40,042 nt of DNA from assembly GCA_944358705.1 (NCBI GenBank), contig CALVRR010000016.1, positions 1 through 40,042 of the forward strand. The letters run 5' to 3'. This DNA comes from an uncultured Bacilli bacterium (GTDB taxonomy: Bacteria > Bacillota_I > Bacilli_A > RF39 > UBA660). A model generated the notes under the pieces. The model worked only from the letters and a program-made list of their open reading frames with translations. It was not told the origin of the DNA and did no database searches. Below are positions 24,551 to 33,189 of this stretch, piece after piece (position 1 is the first letter of the stretch; each line of letters opens with the position of its first letter). A program made the translations under genes and the position numbers.

Positions 24551-24897
24551 ATAGACAAACGCTAATATTTTTTTATATTAGAGGAAAGTCCATGCTCGCA
24601 CAGTCTGTGATGATTGTAGTGTTCGTGCTTAGGGAAAAAATAACCTAAGGTAGCTATTGCTAACGGCGGAAGATAATCTAAGTCTTTGATATGATTTATT
24701 CCATAACGTGCCGCAGTGACGATACTTTTGGAAACAAAAGAGTGAAACGTGGTAAACCCCGCGAGCGAGAAACCCAAATTTGGTAGGGGAGCTCTAACGA
24801 AAGAAACGAATGGAGTTAGGGACCAAGATATTGGTAGATAAATGTTTGTCGCCTGGTAACAGGAACAGAACATGGCTTATTTATATTATTTGTTTAT
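24551..24897 (+). ncRNA. rnpB: RNase P RNA, Bacillus (type B) class
   Basis: The catalytic RNA that removes 5' leaders from pre-tRNA. Conserved blocks are all present: GAGGAAAGTCCATGC (24581-24595, P4 5' strand region), GTGAAACGTGGTAAACCCC, GAGCGAGAAACCC (24763-24775) and the 3' block ACAGAACATGGCTTA (24865-24879). The ends can pair as helix P1: ATAGACAAA (24551-24559) with TTTGTTTAT (24889-24897, one G-U). A short hairpin CTAATAT/ATATTAG follows P1. At about 347 nt it is shorter than the Bacillus RNA (about 400). Ends are set by P1 and may be off by a few bases. No separate strong promoter is seen, so it may be processed from the gpsB transcript. Confidence 0.95.
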
Positions 24898-24916
24898 TAT
24901 GTAGTGAGGTGTTTTT

Positions 24917-25414
24917 ATGAAAGAGCTAGGAGAGTATTTAAAGCATACTAGAATAGATAATGGTGTTAGTATGGAAGAAGCTGCAGAAGATTTAGGACTT
25001 TCTACATCTCAACTTGAAAATATAGAAAATGGAAATGTACGGGCTTTTAAAGATGTTTATAGTCTAAAACAGTATGTGCATCAATATGCAAAATATTTAG
25101 GACTGGATCCAGAAAAAGTTGTGGATGAGTTCAATGGCTTCTTATTTGAACATACTTCTAAAATTTCTTTAGATGATATAAAAGAAGCACAACGTAAATT
25201 AGATGAAAAAGAACAAAAAAAGATTAAGTCTCCTTACACTATTGTACATAAGAAAAAGAAGCAGATTTGGCCTTTTGTTTTGATTCCTATTGCGATAGCA
25301 TTGCTTTTTGTTGTTATCTATTTTATTGTTAGTAGTATTAATAGAGCACCAGTTGTTGATACAGAGTTATCCATAGAGGTAAGGAAGGAGTATATACATG
25401 AATTTACCTACTAA
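24917..25414 (+). CDS. RodZ-like helix-turn-helix membrane protein, short form
   Basis: A 165-residue protein with an N-terminal Xre-type helix-turn-helix of the RodZ family (LGEYLKHTRIDNGVSMEEAA at about 4-23, then a LENIENGN recognition region and YVHQYAKYLGLDP), a basic juxtamembrane stretch (HKKKKQ, 111-116) and one membrane helix (about 117-141). By family, RodZ links MreB filaments to the elongation machinery. Here only about 25 residues follow the membrane helix, so the usual extracytoplasmic beta domain is missing; Bacillus RodZ (YmfM) is 288 residues. The last 17 nt overlap pgsA, whose start and ribosome site it contains. The gene order ymfM-pgsA-recA is conserved in Bacilli and supports the family call. 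Confidence 0.85.
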   Translation: MKELGEYLKHTRIDNGVSMEEAAEDLGLSTSQLENIENGNVRAFKDVYSLKQYVHQYAKYLGLDPEKVVDEFNGFLFEHTSKISLDDIKEAQRKLDEKEQKKIKSPYTIVHKKKKQIWPFVLIPIAIALLFVVIYFIVSSINRAPVVDTELSIEVRKEYIHEFTY

Positions 25415-26006
25415 AATTACAGTAGTACGTTTGATATTAACTGTAGTGCTTATTATTTTATTATGTTTCCCATTTTATAGTGTGGGTATTCAATTTCCAA
25501 GTTTTCGAGTAAATGGAGTAACTATGGAATTGCAATATTTAATTGCTGGAGGAATTTTTATTGTAGCTAGTCTTACAGATTTTGTAGATGGATATTTAGC
25601 AAGAAAAAATAATCAAGTTACGAATACTGGTAAGATGTTAGATGCTATTGCTGATAAAGCTTTAGTAAATAGTGTTTTAATTATTTTAGCTGCTCAAGGA
25701 TTTATCCATGAAATTATTCCTGTTGTAGTAGTTCTTCGTGATATTGTTGTAAATGCTATTAAAATGGAAGCTGCTGGTCGTGGTAGAGTAGTTGCTGCTA
25801 TTGGATCTGGTAAATTAAAAACCGCTACGTTAATGGTTGGTACTGCGCTTACATTCTTCTATAATATTCCATTTGAATTTATTAATATTAATGTTGCTGA
25901 AATATTATTATATATTGCTACTATTTTATCTATAGTTTCTGCAATTCAGTATTTTAATATGAATAAGGCCTTAATTTTTGGAAAAACAGAAACTGCAAAT
26001 TCATAA
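25398..26006 (+). CDS. pgsA: CDP-diacylglycerol-glycerol-3-phosphate 3-phosphatidyltransferase
   Basis: Makes phosphatidylglycerol phosphate, the committed step to phosphatidylglycerol and cardiolipin, in the cytoplasmic membrane. The 202-residue protein carries the complete CDP-alcohol phosphotransferase motif D-x2-DG-x2-AR-x8-G-x3-D-x3-D: Asp61, Asp64, Gly65, Ala68, Arg69, Gly78, Asp82 and Asp86. About five or six membrane helices surround it. The N-terminal NLPTKITVVRLILT is the usual PgsA amphipathic start. ATG 25398 follows AAGGAAGG inside the end of the rodZ-like gene. Cardiolipin synthase or PS synthase is less likely given length and neighbours. A strong terminator follows, so pgsA and recA are separate transcripts. 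Confidence 0.95.
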   Translation: MNLPTKITVVRLILTVVLIILLCFPFYSVGIQFPSFRVNGVTMELQYLIAGGIFIVASLTDFVDGYLARKNNQVTNTGKMLDAIADKALVNSVLIILAAQGFIHEIIPVVVVLRDIVVNAIKMEAAGRGRVVAAIGSGKLKTATLMVGTALTFFYNIPFEFININVAEILLYIATILSIVSAIQYFNMNKALIFGKTETANS

Positions 26007-26020
26007 TAAAAAATAAGTTG

Positions 26021-26056
26021 AATTTTCTCTATTGTTATAGAGAAAATTTTATTTTT
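26021..26056 (+). terminator. Terminator after pgsA
   Basis: AATTTTCTCTAT (26021-26032) pairs perfectly with ATAGAGAAAATT (26037-26048), loop TGTT, followed by T-rich sequence. Confidence 0.88.
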
Positions 26057-26074
26057 GGTATTAAAATTCGTTAT

Positions 26075-26088
26075 AAAACAATTGTTCG
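26075..26088 (+). promoter_or_regulatory. Probable LexA (SOS) box before recA
   Basis: AAAACAATTGTTCG resembles the Gram-positive LexA site CGAAC-N4-GTTCG, with a perfect right half and a left half changed only at its outer bases. It ends 8 bp before the recA -35, a position suited to repression. Confidence 0.62.
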
Positions 26089-26096
26089 AAAAAGTA

Positions 26097-26125
26097 TTGC
26101 TTTTTCTTTTTTTTTAGTATATAAT
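26097..26125 (+). promoter_or_regulatory. Sigma-A promoter of recA
   Basis: TTGCTT (26097-26102), 17-bp spacer, TATAAT (26120-26125), 37 nt before the recA start. Confidence 0.75.
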
Positions 26126-26161
26126 TGATTTGTAAATACTTTTTATTCAATAGGAGGAAAT

Positions 26162-27205
26162 ATGAAAAGTGCAAGTAAAGAAGTTTCCAAGGATAAAGCT
26201 TTGGAGCAAGTATTAAATGATATAGAAAAACAATTTGGTAAAGGTTCCATTATGAAACTCGGGGATAGTAAACATATGAAAGTTGATGTTGTTTCTAGTG
26301 GATGTTTGTCTTTAGACATTGCACTAGGTGTTGGTGGCTATCCACGAGGTAGAATTATTGAAATTTATGGACCGGAGTCTAGTGGTAAGACGACTTTTGC
26401 TTTACAAGCTATTGCTGAAGTGCAAAAGACTGGAGGAAGAGCTGCTTTTATTGATGCAGAACATGCTCTTGATCCTGTTTATGCCGCCCGTTTAGGTGTT
26501 AATGTAGATGAGCTTTTACTTTCACAACCAGACACTGGAGAACAAGCTCTTGAAATTTGTGAAGCCTTGGTACGTAGTCAGGCTATCAGTATTGTTGTTA
26601 TTGATTCTGTTGCAGCTTTAGTTCCACAAGCAGAAATTGATGGTGAAATGGGAGATTCTCATGTTGGACTTCAAGCACGCTTAATGTCACAGGCACTTAG
26701 AAAACTTTCTGGTACGATTAATAAAACTAATACTATTGCTATTTTTATTAACCAATTACGTGAAAAAGTAGGAGTGATGTTTGGTAATCCAGAAACCACT
26801 CCAGGTGGTCGAGCTTTAAAATTTTATTCTACTATTCGTCTTGATATCCGTCGTAATGAGCAATTAAAAATGGGGGATGGTGTTGTTGGTAATAAAACAA
26901 CAATTAAAGTTGTTAAAAATAAAGTTGCTCCTCCATTTAAAACAGCTGTTGTTGATATTATGTATGGAGAAGGTGTTTCTCATGAAGGAGAAGTTATTGA
27001 TTTGGCTGTAGAAGCTGGTATTGTTGAAAAGACGGGTGCTTGGTATTCTTATCAAGGGGAAAAACTTGGTCAAGGAAAAGAAAATGTCAAACTACTTCTT
27101 AAAGATACTCCAGAGTTGTGTGATGAGATTGAACAGAAAGTACGACAATACTATGATATTGCTTTGAATGATAATGAAAAAGGGAAAAAAGAAAAAGAAA
27201 ATTAA
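26162..27205 (+). CDS. recA: Recombinase RecA
   Basis: Forms filaments on single-stranded DNA, catalyses strand exchange and stimulates LexA self-cleavage. The 347-residue protein matches the family throughout: GSIMKLGD, Walker A GPESSGKT (70-77), [38 protein letters not shown] (Walker B), loop L1 GEMGDSHVG, the [21 protein letters not shown] region with L2, and a charged C-terminal tail rich in Lys and Glu. ATG 26162 follows AGGAGGA. It has its own promoter with an SOS-type box. The conserved pgsA-recA-rny neighbourhood of Bacilli is kept, but cinA is absent and murE and an orphan lie between recA and rny. A weak A/T-only hairpin (27192-27220) may be its terminator. Confidence 0.99.
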   Translation: MKSASKEVSKDKALEQVLNDIEKQFGKGSIMKLGDSKHMKVDVVSSGCLSLDIALGVGGYPRGRIIEIYGPESSGKTTFALQAIAEVQKTGGRAAFIDAEHALDPVYAARLGVNVDELLLSQPDTGEQALEICEALVRSQAISIVVIDSVAALVPQAEIDGEMGDSHVGLQARLMSQALRKLSGTINKTNTIAIFINQLREKVGVMFGNPETTPGGRALKFYSTIRLDIRRNEQLKMGDGVVGNKTTIKVVKNKVAPPFKTAVVDIMYGEGVSHEGEVIDLAVEAGIVEKTGAWYSYQGEKLGQGKENVKLLLKDTPELCDEIEQKVRQYYDIALNDNEKGKKEKEN

Positions 27206-27246
27206 CCGTCTTTTCTTTTTTTTCATAAAATATATAGAGGTGTAAT

Positions 27247-28650
27247 ATGAAGAAGTTGAATCAATTAATTGACTGTGAATATGATATTGATATTTTAGGT
27301 ATTACTACGGATTCTAGAAAAGTAAAACCGGGATATTTATTTGTTGCTACAAAGGGGTATCATGTTGATCACTATGATTTTATTGACGATGCTATTTGTC
27401 GTGGAGCGGTTGCTGTTGTTGTTGATCGTGAGGGAGAATTTTCAATTCCTACTATTGTAGTTTCTGATATAGAAGATGAACTTATTTCTATTTGTGAGGC
27501 TTTTTATGATGTTTCTAGTCGTGATTTTATCTTTATTGGAATTACTGGTACGGATGGGAAAACGACAACTGCAACCATTACCAGAAATTTACTTAATGAA
27601 TTTATACCAACTGCTTATATTGGTACCAATGGTCTTTATTGTGGTGAAGATGTTTATTCTACTACGAACACGACACCATGTGTAGAAGAGCTTTATCATT
27701 ATTTTTCTGTTGTCAAGCAACACAAATGTAAAGTTATTGTAATGGAAGTGTCTAGTGAAGCACTTTTACATCGCAGAGTGCACTCTATTTTATTTCAGGT
27801 AATTGCTTATACCAATATCACAGAAGATCATTTGAATATTCATAAAACTCTTGAAAATTATCGGAATTGTAAATTTGAACTAGCTAATTTACAAACTCCT
27901 ACTGCTAAAGTTTTTATTAATGGTGATGATCAGAATTGTCAACTTTTAGATGTAAACTCTAAAATTAGTTTTGGTTTTTCTGATGACAATGATTGTGTCA
28001 TTTGCGATGTTAAAGAATGTCAAGATAATGTTGCTTTTTCTTTACTTTACAACAATCAAACCTATCGTGTTCAAAGTCCTTTTTTTGGTAGGTATAATAT
28101 ATATAATGTAACTTTAGCGTTATTAATTGCTAATAGCTTTTCTATTCCTATGCATATGTTACTTTCTTCTCTTGTTCATTTTTCTTCTGTTCCTGGTAGG
28201 AGAGAGGTATTTTCTACGACAAAGGGATTTGATATTTTATTAGATTATGCACATACTGAATATGGAATTTTAAATTTACTTAAGAGTTTAAATCATTACT
28301 CTAGAGTTATTGTTGTTACTGGTGCTGCTGGAGGAAGAGAGATAGAAAAACGTTCTCGCATTGGTGATATTTTATTTGAATATGCAGATTATATCGTTTT
28401 TACTATGGATGATCCTAGATATGAAGATCCTAAGACCATTGCTCTTCAGATGATTGGAAATCATGATGAGAAACCATATACATTTGTTCTTAATAGAGAG
28501 GATGCGATTTATTCTGCTTTTGAAAATGCACGGGAAGGAGAAGTTGTTGCTGTAATAGGTAAGGGAAGAGATACTTATATGGCTATTGAAGATCGACGTG
28601 AAATGTATTCTGACTATGAGGTTATTAAAAATTATTTGAAAAAAAATTAA
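27247..28650 (+). CDS. murE: UDP-MurNAc-tripeptide synthetase MurE
   Basis: ATP-dependent ligase adding the third residue to UDP-MurNAc-L-Ala-D-Glu in the cytoplasm. The 467-residue protein has the N-terminal MurE domain (GITTDSRKVKPGYLFVA), P-loop GTDGKTTT (101-108), the TTNTTPC substrate stretch, MEVSSEAL (166-173), the lysine that is carbamylated in the family (Lys209), and the C-terminal domain with DYAHTEYG, VTGAAGGREIEKR and the specificity motif DDPRYEDP (388-395). The arginine in that motif is the usual mark of meso-diaminopimelate ligases (DNPR), but Asn is replaced by Asp here and the usual SSHAL is SSEAL, so the added amino acid is uncertain. The start follows AGAGGTG. It lies between recA and rny, an unusual place; no other mur gene is nearby. 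Confidence 0.9.
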   Translation: MKKLNQLIDCEYDIDILGITTDSRKVKPGYLFVATKGYHVDHYDFIDDAICRGAVAVVVDREGEFSIPTIVVSDIEDELISICEAFYDVSSRDFIFIGITGTDGKTTTATITRNLLNEFIPTAYIGTNGLYCGEDVYSTTNTTPCVEELYHYFSVVKQHKCKVIVMEVSSEALLHRRVHSILFQVIAYTNITEDHLNIHKTLENYRNCKFELANLQTPTAKVFINGDDQNCQLLDVNSKISFGFSDDNDCVICDVKECQDNVAFSLLYNNQTYRVQSPFFGRYNIYNVTLALLIANSFSIPMHMLLSSLVHFSSVPGRREVFSTTKGFDILLDYAHTEYGILNLLKSLNHYSRVIVVTGAAGGREIEKRSRIGDILFEYADYIVFTMDDPRYEDPKTIALQMIGNHDEKPYTFVLNREDAIYSAFENAREGEVVAVIGKGRDTYMAIEDRREMYSDYEVIKNYLKKN

Positions 28651-28652
28651 TT

Positions 28653-28697
28653 TTCGACAAAATTCGACAAATTATGACATCTTCTTTTGTCATAATT
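28653..28697. promoter_or_regulatory. Operator-like site: phased GACA repeats and a palindrome
   Basis: GACA occurs at 28656, 28666 and 28676, exactly one helical turn apart, within TTCGACAAA, TTCGACAAA and ATTATGACA. The third copy is the left arm of a perfect 10-bp inverted repeat, AATTATGACA (28670-28679) and TGTCATAATT (28688-28697). The right arm covers the -35 of the next gene. No T tract follows, so it is not an obvious terminator. A regulator-binding site is inferred. Confidence 0.5.
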
Positions 28698-28715
28698 CTA
28701 AGTACTATGTATATA
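28687..28715 (+). promoter_or_regulatory. Promoter of the 28739 gene
   Basis: TTGTCA (28687-28692), 17-bp spacer, TATATA (28710-28715). The -35 overlaps the palindrome. Confidence 0.6.
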
Positions 28716-28738
28716 GTTACAAAGAAGGAGAAATTATA

Positions 28739-29293
28739 ATGAGTGATCAAGATGTTATATTGTGTTATTTTGATAAGGAACAGTCGATGATTGTTGAAGT
28801 ATTAGGTCATTTATGTTATTTTGATTTAAGAAATTTTATTAACGAAATATATCATATGCGATTAGATATTCAATATTCACAGTTTCCTTTTTTTAAATCT
28901 GGTTTTTCTACTGGTAATTTGGTATCTTTTTTTCAACCAGAGTCTGGGGTTTTTAATTTTTCTATTTTGTCCAATATGATTTGTGATTCTAAATTTACGG
29001 ATGTTCGTGTTCGTAGTATTTTAACTTCTTTTTTTCATAAAATTCAGATTGATAAAATCCTAGAATTTGATAATGATAGTTATGATGATATTATAAGGAA
29101 TTCTTCTAATTTTGTTTTTTCTCAACCGAATACTCATCAACGTATTGTTGATGAATCAGCAAGTATTCAGTCGAATACTATGGTTATGGATGCTATTAAA
29201 TATGATTTTAGAGCTGCTCATTTTTTACAACAAAGCATGGATTCTTCTAATATAGAAAAAGCAAGAGCTTATAGTTATAGTAAAGCTGGTTAA
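28739..29293 (+). CDS. Unknown soluble protein under a palindromic operator
   Basis: A 184-residue protein with no family I recognise. It is soluble by composition, rich in Phe, Ser, Asp and Ile. The N-terminal half (about 1-80) alternates hydrophobic residues like a beta sheet. The C-terminal half is more helical, and its last 40 residues (AIKYDFRAAHFLQQSMDSSN and on) are amphipathic. ATG 28739 follows AAGGAG. It has its own promoter overlapped by the operator-like repeats and its own terminator, so it is a single-gene, probably regulated unit placed between murE and rny. The regulator is not in view; autoregulation cannot be judged because no DNA-binding motif is visible. Confidence 0.72.
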   Translation: MSDQDVILCYFDKEQSMIVEVLGHLCYFDLRNFINEIYHMRLDIQYSQFPFFKSGFSTGNLVSFFQPESGVFNFSILSNMICDSKFTDVRVRSILTSFFHKIQIDKILEFDNDSYDDIIRNSSNFVFSQPNTHQRIVDESASIQSNTMVMDAIKYDFRAAHFLQQSMDSSNIEKARAYSYSKAG

Positions 29294-29295
29294 TC

Positions 29296-29329
29296 AGTTC
29301 ACGTCTTTTGATTGTGAACTTTTCTTTTT
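29296..29329 (+). terminator. Terminator after the 28739 gene
   Basis: AGTTCAC (29296-29302) pairs with GTGAACT (29314-29320), 11-nt loop, followed by TTTCTTTTT. Confidence 0.85.
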
Positions 29330-29330
29330 C

Positions 29331-29359
29331 TTGACATTACTTAGAAATGAAACTACAAT
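29331..29359 (+). promoter_or_regulatory. Sigma-A promoter of rny
   Basis: Consensus TTGACA (29331-29336), 17-bp spacer, TACAAT (29354-29359), starting right after the upstream terminator. Confidence 0.85.
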
Positions 29360-29403
29360 AGAATTAGATTTAGGTGTTTACTTAATCTAGATGGAGGGAA
29401 TAT

Positions 29404-30957
29404 ATGGATAATTATTTTTTCTCCATTTTACTTGTAATAGTTGGATTACTTATAGGGCTTTTTATAGCGTTTGTTATAAATAGTATCAGAGTTAATGTTG
29501 CTTCTAAGAAGGCTGCAGCACTTATAGAACAAGCAAAAAAAGAAATTGAAAAATTACGTAGAGATGCTGCTATAGAGCAAAAAGAAGAAGCGCATAAATT
29601 AAAGATGGATTTGGATAAGGAAATTCGTGAGAAGAAAGAAGAAATCAAAGAATCTGAAAGTAGATTACTACAAAGAGAAGCTAGTATTGATAAACGTGAT
29701 GAGTTATATCAAAAAAGAGAAGCTTCTTTGGATGAACGTGAAGAAAAACTTTCTGAAAGACAACTTGAAATCCAAAATGAAAAAAGTAAAGTGGATGAAA
29801 TTAAGAGGGAACAATTAGATTTGTTGGAGAAAATTTCTGGTTTCAGCAAAGAGAAAGCGAAAGAAATGGTGATGAGCAAAGTAAGAGAAAACATGAGTAA
29901 AGAAATTGCTGAGTTTGTTCGAGAAAGTGAAAATGAAGCAAAACTTATGGCAGATAGAAAGGCACGAGAATTAATTGTTACTTCTATGCAAAAATATGCT
30001 GCAGATATTGCTAGTGAACAAACAGTTACCGTTGTAGATTTGCCAAATGATGAAATGAAAGGTCGTATTATTGGACGTGAAGGTCGTAATATTCGTACGA
30101 TTGAAGCAATTACAGGAGTGGATTTAATTATTGATGATACTCCAGAGGCTGTTGTTTTATCTAGTTTTGATCCTCTACGTCGTGAAACGGCTAGAGTTAC
30201 TTTGGAAACTTTGATTAAAGATGGTCGTATTCATCCAACAAGAATCGAAGAACTTTATGATAAGGTTTGTCAAGATATGAAACAACAAATTATTGAGTAT
30301 GGACAAGACGCTACTTTTGAATTAGGGCTTACTAAATTTGACCCTGCTTTGATTGAACTTATTGGTAAACTTTATTTTAGAACTAGTTATGGTCAAAATG
30401 CTTTACAACATTCTATTGAAGTTGCACATTTATCTGGACTTTTAGCTGGAGAACTTGGTGAAAATGTGACTATTGCAAAAAGAGCTGGTTTGTTGCATGA
30501 TATAGGAAAGTCAATTGATCATGAAGTTGAGGGTAGTCATGTAGATATTGGTGTTGATATTGCTAAAAAATATAATGAAGATCCTATTGTTATTAATGCC
30601 ATTGCATCTCATCATGGTGATGTTACACCTACTAGTGTGATAGCTAGTATTGTTGCGATTGCTGATGCTTTATCTGCTTCTCGTCCAGGAGCTAGAAATG
30701 ACTCTTTAGAAAATTATATTAAACGTCTTTCTCAACTTGAGGAAGTTGGAAATCATATTCCAGGAGTAGAAAAATCTTATGCGGTTCAAGCTGGAAGAGA
30801 ATTACGTGTTATTGTTAAACCAGAAGAAGTGGATGATTTGGAAGCTCATCGAATTGCTAGAGAGGTAAAAGAGCAAATTGAGGCGAATATGAAATATCCA
30901 GGAACAATAAAAATTACGGTTGTTCGTGAAACTAGAGCGCAAGAGGAAGCAAAATAG
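29404..30957 (+). CDS. rny: Ribonuclease Y
   Basis: A membrane-bound endoribonuclease that starts the decay of many mRNAs in Bacilli. The 517-residue protein has an N-terminal membrane helix (about 4-26), a long charged coiled coil (about 35-190), a KH domain with [12 protein letters not shown] (220-231) and an HD domain with the metal-binding [10 protein letters not shown] (His365-Asp366), followed by ASHHGD. Length fits Bacillus RNase Y (520). ATG 29404 follows GGAGGG. The TAG stop lies in the loop of its terminator hairpin. Its expected degradosome partner RNase J is encoded convergently nearby at 31473-33149. Confidence 0.98.
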   Translation: MDNYFFSILLVIVGLLIGLFIAFVINSIRVNVASKKAAALIEQAKKEIEKLRRDAAIEQKEEAHKLKMDLDKEIREKKEEIKESESRLLQREASIDKRDELYQKREASLDEREEKLSERQLEIQNEKSKVDEIKREQLDLLEKISGFSKEKAKEMVMSKVRENMSKEIAEFVRESENEAKLMADRKARELIVTSMQKYAADIASEQTVTVVDLPNDEMKGRIIGREGRNIRTIEAITGVDLIIDDTPEAVVLSSFDPLRRETARVTLETLIKDGRIHPTRIEELYDKVCQDMKQQIIEYGQDATFELGLTKFDPALIELIGKLYFRTSYGQNALQHSIEVAHLSGLLAGELGENVTIAKRAGLLHDIGKSIDHEVEGSHVDIGVDIAKKYNEDPIVINAIASHHGDVTPTSVIASIVAIADALSASRPGARNDSLENYIKRLSQLEEVGNHIPGVEKSYAVQAGRELRVIVKPEEVDDLEAHRIAREVKEQIEANMKYPGTIKITVVRETRAQEEAK

Positions 30958-30972
30958 TTGCTTCCTTTTTTT
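30944..30972 (+). terminator. Terminator overlapping rny stop codon
   Basis: GGAAGCAA (30945-30952) pairs with TTGCTTCC (30958-30965), loop AATAG containing the stop, then seven T. The next gene starts 12 nt after, so some readthrough is likely. Confidence 0.85.
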
Positions 30973-30984
30973 CGGAGGGATTCG

Positions 30985-31464
30985 ATGCAAGATAAGTTTT
31001 TATGGTTAATTGATGAAAGTTATAGATTTTTAGATAAAGATAATAATAGTTTTTTAAATACTTTATATGATATGAATTGTATTTTAGAGTCTATTATTTA
31101 TCAAGACAATACGTATTCTTATGAAGCTTATCGATCTTTACTTATTTTAAATCATAATTTCAGAACATTTTTAAACTCTAATTATTTGGATAGTAAATCT
31201 AATTTATCTTTTCTTTCTTATCAAATAAAAAGTTATTATGCTTATGGTGGAAATAAAGACATTCTTCCTTACTTATTAAATTTAGATAAATATGGAGATA
31301 TTCTTCGTAGTGTGGAGTTAAGTGGGAAAGAGCAATTTGTGGTTCGTTCTTTTGTTCGTCCTTTTTGTGGTATTCCCGAGGAATTAAAAAATTTGTGTGA
31401 GGTTCCGGATTTTTATCCTAAGATTGGCTTAAATCTTATTCAAAAAATATATCAAAAAAAATAG
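30985..31464 (+). CDS. Unknown helical protein downstream of rny
   Basis: A 159-residue soluble protein without recognised motifs. It is rich in Tyr, Leu, Asn and Ser and appears helical throughout, with repeated LxxLYDMNxILE-like amphipathic stretches. ATG 30985 is chosen because CGGAGGG lies directly upstream; an in-frame TTG at 30958 is part of the rny terminator stem. No separate promoter is visible in the short gap, so it is probably expressed by readthrough from rny. It ends at a bidirectional terminator shared with RNase J. Its placement between the two main RNases suggests, but does not show, a link to RNA decay. Confidence 0.7.
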   Translation: MQDKFLWLIDESYRFLDKDNNSFLNTLYDMNCILESIIYQDNTYSYEAYRSLLILNHNFRTFLNSNYLDSKSNLSFLSYQIKSYYAYGGNKDILPYLLNLDKYGDILRSVELSGKEQFVVRSFVRPFCGIPEELKNLCEVPDFYPKIGLNLIQKIYQKK

Positions 31465-31480
31465 GCGTTTGCCTATTTTT
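31457..31480. terminator. Bidirectional terminator between the 30985 gene and RNase J
   Basis: AAAAATAGGC (31457-31466) pairs with GCCTATTTTT (31471-31480), loop GTTT. It gives T tracts on both strands and includes both gene ends. Confidence 0.92.
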
Positions 31481-33149
31481 CTTTCTTTATATCTAATATG
31501 ATTGGTAGAATAATTGGTTTTCTACCAGTTAATTCATTAATGTATGGATATAACTCTTCTGTTATATCACTTTTTAATGATTGAAATGTTGTTTTAGGAT
31601 TTGTTAACTCGGATTTTATAATTGTTTCTGCTTTGTCTTCTATTTTATGAATTAATTCTTCATTTTCATTTACTAAGACAAAACCTCTTGTTGTAATATT
31701 TGGTTTAATTAATAGTTCTCTTTTTTTCATATTTACATTAATAATTACTACTAAGATACCATCGTTTGCCATAATTTTTCTATCTTTTATTACGGCTCCA
31801 CCAATTTCACCAATTCTATTACCATCTACATAGACGTCAGCTCCTGGCATGCTTTCTCCCTTGGTTATTACGTGATCTTTTAAAATCAAACTATCTCCAT
31901 TTTTTAATATAAATGTATTTTCTTTTGGTATTCCACAACTAATTCCAATATCGGCCTGGCGTTTTAGCATTCTATAGTCGCCATGGAATGGCATTAGATA
32001 TTTTGGTTTTATTAATCGAACCATTAATTTAATTTCTTCTTCATTAGCATGTCCAGATGTGTGTAAATCTGCAAGAGAACTATTGGTATATACTTTTACA
32101 CCCTTTAAATATAATTTATTGATTGTTTTTGAAATACTTAATGCATTTCCAGGAATGGCACTTGATGAAAATATTACGACATCGTCTGGTCTTAATTTGA
32201 TTTGTTTGTGTGTACCATTTGATATTCTGGATAATGCTGCTAGTGGTTCTCCTTGGCTTCCGGTACAAAGAATTGTTACTTCCCCAGGTTTTAGATTATT
32301 TGCTTCTTCTGGAGTAATTAATAGTTCTTTATGGTTGATATATCCACCGTTAATTGAAATATTAATGTTGTTTTCCATACTTCTACCAAAGACACATATT
32401 TTTCTATTATGTTTATAACAAGTTTCAAAAATATGTTTTACACGGTAGATATTCGAAGCGAATGTTGCGATAATAATTCGGTTAGTTTTACATTTGTCAA
32501 ACATTTCTCCTAAGGTTTCATCTACAACTGATTCACTCGTTGAAAATCCTTCATTTAAAGCATTAGTTGAATCTCCGATTAAAATATCTACTCCTTGTTC
32601 TCCAAGGGATGCCATTTTATATAAATCTGCCATTGGACCAATTGGAGTAAGATCAAATTTATAATCTCCTGTTGTTACAATTCTTCCATCTGGTGTTTTT
32701 ATACTTATACCATGAGAGTCTGGAATTGAGTGTGTAATTCTAAAAAATTCTACTTCAATTTCTTTAAATTTTAATTTTGTGTTTTCTGTATATACAAATA
32801 AATTATCATATCTAATATTTTTGTCTTGTAGTTTTACAGCGATTAACTCTTTTGCATGGTTTGGTGCATAAATGGCAGGAATGTTAATACTTTGTAATAA
32901 AAAAGGTATTCCTCCAATATGATCTTCATGACCATGGGTAATTAAAAGAGCTTTAATTTTCTTTTCATTTTCCTTTAAAAAAGTAAAATCTGGTAAGACA
33001 TAATCTACTCCCATAAGTTCACTTTCTGGGAAACTAACACCGGCATCAATAATTACAATTGCGTCGTTATGCATTACACAATACATATTTTTTCCGACTT
33101 CTCCGAGACCACCTAAAACAATAATCTTTGTTTCATTTGGTTTTTCCAT
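31473..33149 (-). CDS. rnj: Ribonuclease J
   Basis: A metallo-beta-lactamase/beta-CASP ribonuclease with 5'-exonuclease and endonuclease activity in mRNA decay and rRNA maturation. The 558-residue protein has KIIVLGGLGEVGKNM at the start, the metal motif HGHEDHIGG (His72, His74, Asp76, His77), GDYKFD, the beta-CASP region with GSQGEPLAALSRI and HTSGHANEEEIKLM, the MPFHGDYRML histidine motif and a C-terminal dimerisation domain. All metal ligands are present, so it looks active and J1-like; J1 versus J2 cannot be settled. AAGGAG precedes ATG 33149. A minus-strand promoter, TAGACA-17-TATAAT, lies in the divergent gap shared with the ClpC-like gene. Confidence 0.97.
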   Translation of the reverse strand: MEKPNETKIIVLGGLGEVGKNMYCVMHNDAIVIIDAGVSFPESELMGVDYVLPDFTFLKENEKKIKALLITHGHEDHIGGIPFLLQSINIPAIYAPNHAKELIAVKLQDKNIRYDNLFVYTENTKLKFKEIEVEFFRITHSIPDSHGISIKTPDGRIVTTGDYKFDLTPIGPMADLYKMASLGEQGVDILIGDSTNALNEGFSTSESVVDETLGEMFDKCKTNRIIIATFASNIYRVKHIFETCYKHNRKICVFGRSMENNINISINGGYINHKELLITPEEANNLKPGEVTILCTGSQGEPLAALSRISNGTHKQIKLRPDDVVIFSSSAIPGNALSISKTINKLYLKGVKVYTNSSLADLHTSGHANEEEIKLMVRLIKPKYLMPFHGDYRMLKRQADIGISCGIPKENTFILKNGDSLILKDHVITKGESMPGADVYVDGNRIGEIGGAVIKDRKIMANDGILVVIINVNMKKRELLIKPNITTRGFVLVNENEELIHKIEDKAETIIKSELTNPKTTFQSLKSDITEELYPYINELTGRKPIILPIILDIKKEK

Positions 33150-33189
33150 ATAAACTCCTTTCTTTTTGTTTCGTTAAGCTGACTATGAA

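Noticed and set aside
24562..24873. A 103-codon minus-strand open frame
   Set aside because: It lies entirely inside the RNase P RNA gene, where all conserved blocks are on the plus strand; it has no ribosome site and is chance.
25366..25376. DnaA-box-like TTATCCATA
   Set aside because: A single imperfect copy inside the rodZ-like coding region; no cluster of boxes or AT-rich unwinding element, so no origin.
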